Source of the DNA: Betaproteobacteria bacterium HGW-Betaproteobacteria-7
GTDB taxonomy: Bacteria > Pseudomonadota > Gammaproteobacteria > Burkholderiales > Rhodocyclaceae
DNA length: 64,000 bases
Reading direction: 5' to 3'
NCBI GenBank assembly: GCA_002840765.1
Contig: PHCE01000002.1
Span: 124,001-188,000 of the forward strand
Made by a program: the position numbers and the translations under genes
The notes under the pieces: generated by a model
Told to the model about the DNA's origin: nothing
The model's database searches: none
Seen by the model: the letters and a program-made list of their open reading frames with translations, nothing else
Shown: piece by piece, positions 19,889-29,305 of the stretch
Numbering within the stretch: position 1 is the first letter of the stretch
Layout: each line of letters begins with the position of its first letter

Positions 19889-21538
19889 ATGGCTCATCCC
19901 CTAATTGTGAAAGCCTCCGCTGTGGAGAATGAATCGCCAGAAAATTGCGACATTGACCTCAGCTTTGATCAAGAAAAACGGACCCTGATTGCCGCGGCCA
20001 CGCCCCCGGCGAACGCCGCCTCAGTAGACGAAGACTGGCTGAGGGAGCGACTGAGCGCTGGCGGCTACGCGGATCTTCATTTCCTGTCCGATAACGCTGC
20101 CCGATTTCTCGCCCAATACAATGCTGGACAGGCTGTCGAAGGCTTGAAACTGGCTGAAGCGGTCGATGCGACGATCAAGGTGACCCTCACGCCGGACGGT
20201 TTGGAGGCCCGGCTTGACATTGCGCCCGCTGAAGGCGGAACGGCCGCCAGTCGTGATGCTGTCCTCGCGGCCCTGAACAAGGCCGGCGTAGCGTTCGGCA
20301 TTCAGGAAGAGGCCATCGATAGCGCCGTCGCCTCAGGCAGCGCCGTCGGCGAAGTGGTCGCCCGCGGCGAAGCACCCGAGCACGGCATCAACGGTTGGCT
20401 GGAGCCGCTGATTCCGCAGGTCCGCGACCGCCGACCGCATGAGGACGAAAGCGGCCATATCGACTATCACGACTTGGGCGAAATCATGGTTGTCCATCCC
20501 GGCGACCCGCTGATGCGCCTGCACCCGCCGACCGTCGGCAAGGACGGCTGCACCGTCAGCGGCAAACCTTTGCCTGCCCGCCCCGGCAAGCCCGTCAAGT
20601 TTGCCGGCAAGCTGGCCGGTGCCAGCCCCAGCCCCGACGACCCTGACCTGCTGTTGGCCGAAATCACTGGACAACCGGTGATCGTCAGAGACGGCATGAC
20701 GGTCGAGCCCGTATTCAAGGTGGACCGGGTCGGCTCGGCCAGCGGCAACATCAATTTCGAAGGCAATGTCGCGGTCCGCGGCGACGTCGACGCCGGCATG
20801 ATCGTACGCGCCACCGGCGATATCGAAATCGGCGGGGTAGTGGATCTGGCGACACTCGAAGCCGGCGGCAATATCGTGATCAAGGGCGGCGTCATCGGCG
20901 GCCTCGGACATGCCGGTGCCGGCGAACAGCATGTCCGCTGCGGCGGCAGTTTTAATGCCACCTACGCACAACAAGCAAGTATCGAGGCCGGCGACAGCAT
21001 CTTTATCGACGACATGGCCCTGCAATGCGAGCTCACGGCACTCAACCACATCACTATCGGCAACAAGCGCCGAGGCCACCTCATCGGCGGAACGGCACGC
21101 GCCACACTCTCGATCACCGCCCGCGTCGTCGGTTCGCCCAATCAGGGCCAGACGCACCTGGCTGCCGGCTTTGACCCGAAGATGCGCAAGCAGTTGCTGG
21201 AACTGCAACGTCAGCGTGACGAGCGCCGCAAGCAGTTGGACGAAGTCGAAAAACTGCTCGTCTTTGCCCAGAGCTGCCCCGAGAAGATCACCCCGGCAAT
21301 CGCCGCCAAGGCCCAGGCGACGGCGACGGCGCTGGAGGGCGAAATCAGCGAATTGGAAGCAACTCACGAGGCGCTCGAACACAAGATTGAGCTGACCCAG
21401 GAAGCGCGCATTATCGTCGAGCAATCTCTGCTCGAAGGCAGCGACATACACCTCGGTACGCAGCACTATCACGCCCCTCACGATCACGGCCCCTGTACCT
21501 TCGGCCTCGACGAAAACGGGCTGCTCAAGAAACTCTAG
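19889..21538 (+). CDS. FapA-family (DUF342) protein
   Basis: 549 residues from the ATG at 19889 ([10 protein letters not shown]); an in-frame ATG 36 bases upstream is possible. The middle section (about 240-420) has the repetitive glycine-rich beta-helix of DUF342, for example [15 protein letters not shown] and [27 protein letters not shown] charged coiled coil follows (about 430-515). FapA in Vibrio has been linked to flagellar assembly and polar localisation, but family members differ. It stands alone, divergent from thiS. Confidence 0.85.
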   Translation: MAHPLIVKASAVENESPENCDIDLSFDQEKRTLIAAATPPANAASVDEDWLRERLSAGGYADLHFLSDNAARFLAQYNAGQAVEGLKLAEAVDATIKVTLTPDGLEARLDIAPAEGGTAASRDAVLAALNKAGVAFGIQEEAIDSAVASGSAVGEVVARGEAPEHGINGWLEPLIPQVRDRRPHEDESGHIDYHDLGEIMVVHPGDPLMRLHPPTVGKDGCTVSGKPLPARPGKPVKFAGKLAGASPSPDDPDLLLAEITGQPVIVRDGMTVEPVFKVDRVGSASGNINFEGNVAVRGDVDAGMIVRATGDIEIGGVVDLATLEAGGNIVIKGGVIGGLGHAGAGEQHVRCGGSFNATYAQQASIEAGDSIFIDDMALQCELTALNHITIGNKRRGHLIGGTARATLSITARVVGSPNQGQTHLAAGFDPKMRKQLLELQRQRDERRKQLDEVEKLLVFAQSCPEKITPAIAAKAQATATALEGEISELEATHEALEHKIELTQEARIIVEQSLLEGSDIHLGTQHYHAPHDHGPCTFGLDENGLLKKL

Positions 21539-21672
21539 CGGAGGGGCCACATGCTGCGCCCGACGCGGGGCGAATGCGCTCGCAAGTGAGGCTGTCCGCG
21601 GGGGCAAGCAAGACCCGTTACGACACTAGCTCACCGACATCCGCGAAATCGTTGAAGACCGGACGATCGCCG
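21539..21672. other. Convergent intergenic stretch without a recognised feature
   Basis: Between the FapA-like gene and the SDR gene. I see no clear open frame, hairpin with U-tract or repeat here. Confidence 0.5.
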
Positions 21673-22455
21673 TCATTCCATGCCGACGTCGAGGTGGCCG
21701 CGCGGCTTGCGCGGGGCACGGGTGAATAGTCGGTCGTAGAGCCAGTTGGGCAAGACGCGCAACAGTTTGGCGACGACACCCATCGGCCACGGAATCACCT
21801 TGTAGCTGGTGCCCCGCTCGATGGCCGCGGCAAAGCGGGCCGCCGCCTCGTCAGCCGGCAGCAGGAAGGGCATGGGGTACGGATTGATTTCGGTCATCGG
21901 CGTCTCGATGTAGCCGGGGACGATCGTCACCACCTTGATGCCGGCGGGACGCATTTCCAGGCGCAGGCTTTCCAGGTAGGCGATGGCCGCCGCCTTCGAC
22001 GCCGAATAGGCTTCCGCCCCCGGCAGGCCGCGGATGCCTGCAACCGAGGCGATACCGACCAGGCGCCGTTCACCGCCGGCCGCCTGCATGGCCGGAATGA
22101 ACGGGGCGAAAGTGGCGGCCATGCCGTACACATTGATGTCCATGATGCGGCGAAAAACCGCCAGGTCTTCCTCGTGTTCGCTCAGCGTGCCGGCCGAGAC
22201 ACCGGCATTGGCGATGACAATGTCCGGAGCGCCGAAGCGGGTGAGGAAATCGACCGCCGCGTCATGCAGTGCCGGCGCGTCGGTAACATCGAGCGAATAG
22301 CAGGCATGGCGCCCGCCGAGCCGTTCGTTGAGCGCCTTCAGCACCTCGCCACGGCGCGCCACCAAGCCAAGCGTCGCACCTTTTGCCGCGTACCAAACGG
22401 CAAGCGCCTCGCCGAGTCCCGACGAGGCGCCTGTGATGAAGACCTTGAGGGTCAA
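21673..22455 (-). CDS. Short-chain dehydrogenase/reductase (SDR)
   Basis: 260 residues. The cofactor motif FITGASSGLGEAL, NAGVS, and the catalytic pattern S...YSASKAA (Tyr and Lys in EAYSASKAAAIAYLESL) mark a classical NAD(P)H-dependent SDR. The start must be a TTG at 22453-22455, directly after the dsbA stop, because no ATG or GTG precedes the Rossmann motif. The substrate is unknown. It is the last gene of a dsbA-containing transcript. Confidence 0.88.
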   Translation of the reverse strand: MTLKVFITGASSGLGEALAVWYAAKGATLGLVARRGEVLKALNERLGGRHACYSLDVTDAPALHDAAVDFLTRFGAPDIVIANAGVSAGTLSEHEEDLAVFRRIMDINVYGMAATFAPFIPAMQAAGGERRLVGIASVAGIRGLPGAEAYSASKAAAIAYLESLRLEMRPAGIKVVTIVPGYIETPMTEINPYPMPFLLPADEAAARFAAAIERGTSYKVIPWPMGVVAKLLRVLPNWLYDRLFTRAPRKPRGHLDVGME

Positions 22456-23100
22456 TTATTTCTTGCCGGCCTTTTCGCTGCGCGCCTTGACGATCAGCTT
22501 GTCGGCGTTGGCCAGCATCTGATCGAAGTTCTCCCCACCGACCATGTACTTGCCGTCCACGGCGAGGGCCGGCACACCCTGGATCTTGTAGGCTTGGGCG
22601 ATTTGATCGCCACGGCGAACCTTGCTGTTGACGCCAAAGGAGTTAAAGGTTTCAGCGAATTTCTTCTGGTCGACGCCATTCTTCACCACCCATTCCATCA
22701 GGGTGCGCTCGTCGAACAGGTTGACCCGCTGGCCGTGGATGGCGCGGAAGACATCGCTCTCCAGGCGTGCCAGATCACCGGTGATCTCAAGTGTGTAGTA
22801 AAGCTTGGCGATACCTACCCAGGCGGCACGGCCGAAGGTGATCGGCACCTTCTTGACGACAACGTCGGCCGGCTGTTTGGCGATCCAGCCGCTAAGCAGC
22901 GGATGCAGATCGCCACAATGCGGGCAGCCGTAGCTGAAGAACTCGAGCACCTCGATCTTGGCCGGGTTCTCGGTCGGCTGCACCGGCGAGACCGGCACGT
23001 AATCCTTGCCGGCGGTCTGCGCCATGGCCGGCGCGGCAAGGGCAAGGGTGGCGCCAATGGCGGCCAGGGTTCCGACAAAACGGCGACGTTCAGATTTCAT
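22456..23100 (-). CDS. dsbA: Periplasmic thiol:disulfide oxidoreductase DsbA
   Basis: 214 residues. An N-terminal signal peptide ends near APAMAQ. A thioredoxin fold follows, with active site CPHC (Cys59, Cys62) in FFSYGCPHCGDLHP and a cis-proline in QGVPALAVDG. DsbA oxidises cysteine pairs of exported proteins, relevant here to cytochromes and reductases. An AAGGAG ribosome site precedes the ATG. It lies directly after the SPOR-domain gene. Confidence 0.95.
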   Translation of the reverse strand: MKSERRRFVGTLAAIGATLALAAPAMAQTAGKDYVPVSPVQPTENPAKIEVLEFFSYGCPHCGDLHPLLSGWIAKQPADVVVKKVPITFGRAAWVGIAKLYYTLEITGDLARLESDVFRAIHGQRVNLFDERTLMEWVVKNGVDQKKFAETFNSFGVNSKVRRGDQIAQAYKIQGVPALAVDGKYMVGGENFDQMLANADKLIVKARSEKAGKK

Positions 23101-23110
23101 GCATCACTCC

Positions 23111-23725
23111 TTATTTGGAAAGTTGGGCTTCGATGCCTGATTTGGCAAGTTCGGCCCGCACTTTGTTCAATTCGTCGATCTTGTTGTACGGCCCGATCCG
23201 CACGCGGTAGAGCGTACGTTCCTGGATCATCACCTGCTGGACGACGGCCTCGATGCCCATGAAGGCCAGCTTGGCCTTCTGGTTGTCTGCATCCTGGGCG
23301 GTGCTGAAGGAGCCGGCCTGGAGGAACAGCGGCACCTTGCTTTCCTTCACCTCTTCTTTGGCCTCAGCCTTCTTTTCGTCCTTTTTCTCTTCCTTCTTCG
23401 CCTCAGTCGGCTTGGCCGCCGGATCGGGCACGGCATCCGCCTTGCCCGGCAGGATGTCGTAGAACTGGAAGCGCTTTTCCGGCACCGGATCGCCCGGCTT
23501 GCCCGGCAGGGCCAGCGGTTCATTCCGAGCGGCGGGCTCGGCACCGCGCGCCGGTGCGGTCATGACCTGCTTGTTGAACGGCAGCGGCGAACTATTCAGG
23601 TACCAGACGACGCCAGCGGCCACAGCGACGCCGAGGACGAGGCCGATGAACATGCCGATCAGCGTGCCGCCACCGGATTTCGTCTTCGCCGGCTGGCGTT
23701 TGCGGGGTTTCATGTCGCGACTCAT
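23111..23725 (-). CDS. SPOR-domain cell-division-type protein (FtsN-like)
   Basis: 204 residues from the ATG spaced six bases after AAGGA (an ATG six bases upstream is an alternative). A short basic cytoplasmic tail precedes one membrane helix (about 22-45). A proline- and alanine-rich linker and a Lys/Glu-rich stretch follow (about 105-130), and then a C-terminal SPOR domain with FLQAGSFSTAQDADNQKAKL. SPOR domains bind denuded peptidoglycan at the septum. The gene sits between argS and dsbA, an order common in betaproteobacteria. Confidence 0.88.
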   Translation of the reverse strand: MSRDMKPRKRQPAKTKSGGGTLIGMFIGLVLGVAVAAGVVWYLNSSPLPFNKQVMTAPARGAEPAARNEPLALPGKPGDPVPEKRFQFYDILPGKADAVPDPAAKPTEAKKEEKKDEKKAEAKEEVKESKVPLFLQAGSFSTAQDADNQKAKLAFMGIEAVVQQVMIQERTLYRVRIGPYNKIDELNKVRAELAKSGIEAQLSK

Positions 23726-23734
23726 GGTCATTCC

Positions 23735-25498
23735 TTACATCGATTCCGGACAGCTGACGCCGAGGATGGCCAGGCCGTTGCGGATCACCTGGCGGACGGC
23801 CAGGGCGAGGGCGACGCGGGCATCGCGCAGCGCCGGCTCATCGACCAGCATGCGCTCGGCGTTGTACCAGCCGTGGAATTCGCCGGCCAGGTCCTTCAGG
23901 TAGAAGGCAATCATGTGCGGTGCCAGGTCGCGGGCGGCGTTCTCGATGACTTCGCGGAACAGCGCCAGCTGGTTGGCAATGGCCAGTTCGCGCGGATTGT
24001 CGAGGCGCATCAGGTCGCACTCGGCGAGCGTCGCCAGGTCGCCTGACCACTGGTTGACCACCGAGCAGATGCGGGCATGGGCGTACTGGATGTAATAGAC
24101 CGGGTTCTCGTTGGTCTGGCTCTTCGCCAGATCGAGGTCGAAATCGAGGTGCTGGTCCGACTTGCGCAGCGCGTAGAAGAAGCGGCAGGCATCGTTGCCA
24201 ACTTCGCCGCGCAATTCGCGCAGCGTGACGAACTCGCCGGAGCGCGTGGACATCGAGGCCTTCTGGCCGTTGCGGTAAAGCACGGCGAACTGGACCAGGG
24301 CTACCTGCAGCTTGTCGGAATCCAGTTCCAGCGCCTTGATCGCCCCGGTGACGCGCGGGATGTAGCCGTGGTGGTCGGCACCCCAGATGTTGATGACCTT
24401 GTCGAAACCGCGCTCGAACTTGTTCAGGTGATAGGCAATGTCGGAGGCGAAATAGGTGTACAGGCCGTTTTCGCGCTGAACGACGCGGTCCTTCTCGTCA
24501 CCGAAAGCGGTCGAGCGGAACCAGCGGGCACCGTTCTGCACGTAGAGGTGGCCCTTCTGCTCCAGCAGGTCGACGCAGCGGGCGACCAAGCCAGTGTCGT
24601 AGAGCGCCTTTTCGGAGAACCAGACGTCGAAATGGACGCCAAATTGTTCGAGGTCGTCACGGCCGTCGGCCAACTGCTCATTCAGCGCATGCTGATGCAC
24701 GTAGTCCCAGTCCGGGCCGAGCAATTCCTTGGCCTTGGCGATCAGCGCATCGAGATGCAGTTCGCGCTGCTGCTTGGCCTCATCGTCGGCGCGACCGGCT
24801 TCCGGCAGGCCCGGCGTGCCGGCCAGCACAGCCTCGGCCGGGCGCAGGTATTTGTCGCCATGAGCGTGTTTGAGCTGCTCGGCCATGTCGCGCACGTAAG
24901 CACCCTGATAGGCATTGGGCGGGAAGTGCACGACGACGCCGTGCAGGTCGAGGTAGCGCAGCCAGGTCGACAGGCCGAGGATATCCATCTGCCGGCCGGC
25001 GTCATTGACGTAATACTCGCGCGTGACATCCCAGCCGGCGAAGGTCAGCAGGCTGGACAGCGAGGCGCCGTAGGCGGCACCGCGGCCATGGCCGACGTGC
25101 AGCGGACCGGTCGGGTTGGCCGAGACGAACTCGACCTGCACCTTCTGCCAGCCGCCGAGCGTCGACCGCCCGTAATTCTCGGCGTCGGTGAGGACGGCGC
25201 GGACGACGCTGATCTTGGCGCGCGGATCGAGGATGAAATTGATGAAGCCGGCACCGGCAATCTCGGCCTTGCTCACCAGGATCGACGGCGGCAACTCGGC
25301 CAGCAGCTGCTTGGCGATGTCGCGGGGATTCTTCTTCAGCGCCTTGGCCAATTGCATCGCCAGATTGGTGGCGAAGTCGCCGTGCGTCGGATCACGCGGC
25401 CGCTCGAGATGGATCGGCAGGTCGGCGGAGTCCGGGGCTACGCTGGCGAGCGCCTGACGAATGAGGGTGGTCAGTTGTGATTTGACGTCGTGGGCCAT
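23735..25498 (-). CDS. argS: Arginyl-tRNA synthetase
   Basis: 587 residues, normal length. The class I HIGH-type motif appears as PLHVGHGRGAAYG and the KMSKS region as KASMSTRSGEF. The N-terminal additional domain and the C-terminal anticodon-binding domain (VRQVIRNGLAILGVSCPESM end) are present. Upstream of the SPOR gene on the same strand with nine bases between them. Confidence 0.97.
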   Translation of the reverse strand: MAHDVKSQLTTLIRQALASVAPDSADLPIHLERPRDPTHGDFATNLAMQLAKALKKNPRDIAKQLLAELPPSILVSKAEIAGAGFINFILDPRAKISVVRAVLTDAENYGRSTLGGWQKVQVEFVSANPTGPLHVGHGRGAAYGASLSSLLTFAGWDVTREYYVNDAGRQMDILGLSTWLRYLDLHGVVVHFPPNAYQGAYVRDMAEQLKHAHGDKYLRPAEAVLAGTPGLPEAGRADDEAKQQRELHLDALIAKAKELLGPDWDYVHQHALNEQLADGRDDLEQFGVHFDVWFSEKALYDTGLVARCVDLLEQKGHLYVQNGARWFRSTAFGDEKDRVVQRENGLYTYFASDIAYHLNKFERGFDKVINIWGADHHGYIPRVTGAIKALELDSDKLQVALVQFAVLYRNGQKASMSTRSGEFVTLRELRGEVGNDACRFFYALRKSDQHLDFDLDLAKSQTNENPVYYIQYAHARICSVVNQWSGDLATLAECDLMRLDNPRELAIANQLALFREVIENAARDLAPHMIAFYLKDLAGEFHGWYNAERMLVDEPALRDARVALALAVRQVIRNGLAILGVSCPESM

Positions 25499-25516
25499 TG
25501 ATTTGCAGCGAAAAAT

Positions 25517-26053
25517 TCAAAGAGGGCGATTATACGCTGCCGATGCGGGCTTATCCGGCGCGACGAGCACCGACCAGGCGGCCAGTTTCTCGGCATAGCC
25601 GCGCGCCGCATGGGCCGGACTGGTCGACGGCAGGCGGTGCTGCGGCGGCAAGCGGTCGCCGAAATCCGGCAGAACGTGGCGGCGAAAAGTGGTTTCGGCG
25701 GCCGTACCGTTGAAATAGATGCGCACTATGCCGGGGTGAGCAGCGAAGAAACTGGCAAAGTCGTTGGCCTGCACCGAGCCGGCAACGATGTCGGCGTCCA
25801 GGCTACCGTAGCGTTCGCAGCTGCCGATGACGTCCCACAACGCAATGCCGGCGGCCTGCAGGCGGGCCAGCCGGGCTTCGTAGGGCAGGTTCGGGGCGGC
25901 ACCGAAGAGGTCGCCCATGATGCGCCAGAAGGCATTGCGTTCATGGGCGTAATAGCGCGCCGCCGCCAGCGAGGCCTGACCGGGCATGCTGCCCAGGATG
26001 AGGATTCGGGCATCGGGCAAAGCGACCGGCGGCAGACCGTGCAGCAGAGACAT
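25517..26053 (-). CDS. Hypoxanthine-DNA glycosylase (UDG superfamily, family 6 type)
   Basis: 178 residues. The fingerprint ILGSMPGQASLAAARYYAHERNAFW and the C-terminal LPSTSPAHAA match DNA-deoxyinosine glycosylases of the uracil-DNA glycosylase superfamily. Such enzymes remove hypoxanthine arising from adenine deamination. A Mug-type G:T/U glycosylase is the alternative, but the SMPGxxS pattern favours family 6. It lies between argS and the diguanylate cyclase gene on the same strand. Confidence 0.82.
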   Translation of the reverse strand: MSLLHGLPPVALPDARILILGSMPGQASLAAARYYAHERNAFWRIMGDLFGAAPNLPYEARLARLQAAGIALWDVIGSCERYGSLDADIVAGSVQANDFASFFAAHPGIVRIYFNGTAAETTFRRHVLPDFGDRLPPQHRLPSTSPAHAARGYAEKLAAWSVLVAPDKPASAAYNRPL

Positions 26054-26067
26054 GAAGTGAGAGCGGC

Positions 26068-27570
26068 TCAGCCGCCCATGACGCGGTTCTTGCCGGCGCG
26101 CTTGGCCAGGTACATGGCACGGTCGGCGCGACGGATGGCGTCGGCGCCGGATTCATCGGCAGTCAGCTGGGCGACGCCGGCACTGAAGGTGATCAGGATC
26201 TTCTCCTTGCCGGAGAGGAAGAAAGCCCTGGTCAGTTCGCGCTGTAGACGAACCATCGCTTCGACACCGTCGTCCAGCGCCGTATCCGGCATCAGGATGA
26301 CGAATTCCTCGCCGCCGTAGCGAGCCAGGGTATCGGTCGGCCGCATGTTGCTGCGGGCGACATTGGCCAGATGGATCAGCGCACTGTCACCGACGTCGTG
26401 GCCGAGCCGGTCGTTTAGCCTCTTGAAGTTGTCGATATCGAGCAGACAGACCGACAGTGGCGATTCCTTGCGCCGCATGCTGGCGATCTCGCGTGCCAGG
26501 GCCTCGTCCAGGCCCTTGCGGTTGAGCGCATCGGTCAGCGGATCGTGGCGGGCCAGGGCGCTGGCGCTGTCCAGCTCAAGGTGCAGTTGCACCAGTTCGG
26601 CCTCGGTCGCCTGCACCTTCTCCTGCAGGCTCTGCAACTGCTTGCGGGAGGCAGCGGTGCCCTCGGCCATCGAGCGTGTGGCGGCGATGACGTCCTTGAG
26701 CAGCGGCGCCAGATCTTCGATGCGCTTGACTTTTTCGATCTCGCGGGCGCTCTGCTCAATCTTGCCCTGGAAGATGGCACTCGACTCGTTCATCGTCGCC
26801 AGGCGCTCGATAAAGGCCGACAACATCTTGCGCATTTCTTCCTGCGCCTCAATCGAGCGATGCTTGGCTTCGCCCTGTTTCTCCATGACGTCGCGCAGGC
26901 GGCGCTCCATCTCGTCGAGGTGGCGCAGCGTCAGTGGTGGCGCGACGACGGTCAGCAGACCGTCGATCTGCCCCTTCAACCAGCTGTCGTCGAGGCTCAA
27001 CTCGCCGATGTTCTCGATGATCAGATGCAACAGCTTGAGCAACGAGCCTTTGATCTCGACCTGTTCCTCAGCCGCGAACTGGATCTGGCGATTGAAGTTG
27101 GCCAGCATCGCCTGCAGCTTGGGCACATCGACGGGCACCTCGCGCAGAGCGACGAGCAGCGTGCCCAGCATCTCCGCAACCTGTGGATTTTCATCACCGA
27201 GCGCCGGCAGCACACTTTCGACGAAATGCGCCAGGCGCACGGAAAACTCGGGGGGCAAGGTCGGCCCGTCGGCCGTCGCCCCACCGCCTGCCGCGCAAAA
27301 AGCAACCAGCGCCTCCTGAATGCCATGCCAGCTACGCCGGCTGACCGCCTCGTCCAGGCGGGACAACTCTGCCGCCTGCGCCTTGTCGCGCGCGGTCAGC
27401 GCCAAGGCAATCTGCCGCAGAGGCTGCTCGGGAAAAGGCGCCGCATTCGGCAACCCGGCGATCTCGTTGTAACAGGCCTGATAGTTCGCCGGCGTCGGCG
27501 GAACGTGACCGACCGCCAGGCGTTTGAGCGCTTCGCGGGCAATCATTGAAGGGTTCTTGGACTCGCTCAT
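26068..27570 (-). CDS. Diguanylate cyclase (GGDEF) with coiled-coil sensor region
   Basis: 500 residues, no membrane segment. The first ~330 residues are alpha-helical with long coiled-coil stretches. The GGDEF domain (about 335-495) has GGEEF at 419-423, so it should be active. RPTD, ending five residues upstream, forms the inhibitory I-site, implying product feedback by c-di-GMP. It makes c-di-GMP from two GTP. The window also carries a c-di-GMP riboswitch at 45.9 kb. It is divergent from ubiB. Confidence 0.93.
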   Translation of the reverse strand: MSESKNPSMIAREALKRLAVGHVPPTPANYQACYNEIAGLPNAAPFPEQPLRQIALALTARDKAQAAELSRLDEAVSRRSWHGIQEALVAFCAAGGGATADGPTLPPEFSVRLAHFVESVLPALGDENPQVAEMLGTLLVALREVPVDVPKLQAMLANFNRQIQFAAEEQVEIKGSLLKLLHLIIENIGELSLDDSWLKGQIDGLLTVVAPPLTLRHLDEMERRLRDVMEKQGEAKHRSIEAQEEMRKMLSAFIERLATMNESSAIFQGKIEQSAREIEKVKRIEDLAPLLKDVIAATRSMAEGTAASRKQLQSLQEKVQATEAELVQLHLELDSASALARHDPLTDALNRKGLDEALAREIASMRRKESPLSVCLLDIDNFKRLNDRLGHDVGDSALIHLANVARSNMRPTDTLARYGGEEFVILMPDTALDDGVEAMVRLQRELTRAFFLSGKEKILITFSAGVAQLTADESGADAIRRADRAMYLAKRAGKNRVMGG

Positions 27571-27778
27571 CGACAGAATAGGTTAGTTCAGCATCGGCCG
27601 CTGTCCAGCACGGCGCATCCGGGTTTCGCCCTATCGTATCCCACGGCATCGCCGGCAACAACGACAATTGCCGACGAACCGCGCCGGCAGAGCAGCAATA
27701 TGCGGAACCGACGGCATCGTCGGCGTGTTAACATGCCCGCTTCCCGAATCACCGGACTTCCCGGCCCTGTCCCGCCCC

Positions 27779-29299
27779 ATGCGCCTTTTCCGCCTGCTCA
27801 AGATTGCCGCCGTCGCCAGCCGCTTCGGCCTGGACGAAATGGTGCTCGAGCATGAGCCGTCGGGTCGCCTGGTCCGCCTGGCCAATGCCCTGCAATTCTG
27901 GCGCGACCTGTCGACGCCGCGGGCGGAGCGCCTGCGCCTGGCGCTGGAAGCCCTCGGGCCGATTTTCGTCAAGTTCGGCCAGGTGCTGTCCACCCGGCGC
28001 GACCTGATGCCGACCGACATCGCCGACGAGCTGGCCAAGCTGCAGGATCGCGTGCCGCCCTTTGATTCGGCGCTCGCCCTGAAAGAAGTCGAAAAGGCCT
28101 ACGGCCGCCCGGCCAGCGCTGTTTTTGCCGAATTTGACCCGGTGCCGGTGGCTTCGGCCTCGATCGCCCAGGTGCATTTCGCCCGCCTCAAGGACGAGGA
28201 TGGCAGCCATGAGGTGGCGGTGAAGATCCTGCGCCCGAACATGCTCTCGGTGATCGAGCACGATCTGGCGTTGATGGACAATTTTGCCCTGCTCCTGGAA
28301 AAGCTGTGGCCGGACGGCAAGCGCCTGAAACCGCGGGAAGTGGTCGCCGAATTCGCCAAATACCTGCGCGACGAACTGGACCTGATGCGCGAAGCAGCCA
28401 ACGCCTCGCAACTGCGGCGCAATTTCGCCGACTCGCCGCTGCTGATCGTGCCGGAAGTGCACTGGGACTGGTGCACCTCGACGGTGATGGTCATGGAACG
28501 CATGCACGGCACGCCAATCTCGCAGACCGAGCGCCTGCGCGCCGACGGCATCGACCTGTCGAAGCTCTCCGAGGCCGGCGTCGAGATCTTCTTCACCCAG
28601 GTCTTCCGCGACGGCTTTTTCCATGCCGACATGCACCCCGGCAACATTTTCGTCCATGCCGACGGCCGCTACATCGCGCTCGATTTCGGCATCGTCGGTA
28701 CGCTGACCGACTCCGACAAAAACTATCTGGCGCAGAATTTCCTGGCCTTCTTCCGCCGCGACTACAAGCGCGTCGCCGAAGCCCACGTCGAATCCGGCTG
28801 GGCGCCCAAGGACACTCGTATCGACGAGTTCGAAGCGGCCATCCGCGCCGTCTGCGAACCGATCTTCGACCGGCCGCTGAAGGACATCTCCTTCGGCAAG
28901 GTGCTGCTGCGCCTGTTCCAGACTTCGCGCCGCTTCAATGTCGAGATCCAGCCGCAACTGGTGATGCTGCAGAAGACGCTGCTCAACATCGAAGGCCTCG
29001 GCCGCCAACTCGATCCCGAACTCGACCTGTGGAAAACCGCCAAACCCTTCCTCGAACGCTGGATGAGCGAGCAGGTTGGCTGGCGTGGCCTGTTGCGCAC
29101 CTTCAAGCAGGAAGCCCCCTATCTGGCGCGCACCCTGCCGCAGATGCCGCGCCTCGTCCATCAAGCCCTGGCCCAGCCGGCCAAGGCCGACCTGCAGCCG
29201 CAGATCGACCGGCTGATTGCCGCCCAACACCAGCAGAACCGCTGGCTCGCCATCATCGCCGTGCTGCTCGCCCTGCTCGTCAGCGCCCAGTTCGCCTGA
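27779..29299 (+). CDS. ubiB: UbiB/ABC1-family atypical kinase for ubiquinone biosynthesis
   Basis: 506 residues from the ATG at 27779 ([17 protein letters not shown]). The KxGQ motif KFGQVLSTR (65-73), the nucleotide-binding ASIAQVH and the catalytic-loop [11 protein letters not shown] are present. A C-terminal hydrophobic helix ([16 protein letters not shown]) anchors it to the inner membrane. UbiB supports early steps of ubiquinone synthesis. An SNF2-type helicase gene follows after six bases. Confidence 0.94.
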   Translation: MRLFRLLKIAAVASRFGLDEMVLEHEPSGRLVRLANALQFWRDLSTPRAERLRLALEALGPIFVKFGQVLSTRRDLMPTDIADELAKLQDRVPPFDSALALKEVEKAYGRPASAVFAEFDPVPVASASIAQVHFARLKDEDGSHEVAVKILRPNMLSVIEHDLALMDNFALLLEKLWPDGKRLKPREVVAEFAKYLRDELDLMREAANASQLRRNFADSPLLIVPEVHWDWCTSTVMVMERMHGTPISQTERLRADGIDLSKLSEAGVEIFFTQVFRDGFFHADMHPGNIFVHADGRYIALDFGIVGTLTDSDKNYLAQNFLAFFRRDYKRVAEAHVESGWAPKDTRIDEFEAAIRAVCEPIFDRPLKDISFGKVLLRLFQTSRRFNVEIQPQLVMLQKTLLNIEGLGRQLDPELDLWKTAKPFLERWMSEQVGWRGLLRTFKQEAPYLARTLPQMPRLVHQALAQPAKADLQPQIDRLIAAQHQQNRWLAIIAVLLALLVSAQFA

Positions 29300-29305
29300 T
29301 CGGCC

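Noticed and set aside
25499..25516. Longer upstream start for argS or an extra gene between argS and the glycosylase
   Set aside because: Only 18 bases separate the genes, with no room for another gene; the argS ATG gives a standard N-terminus.
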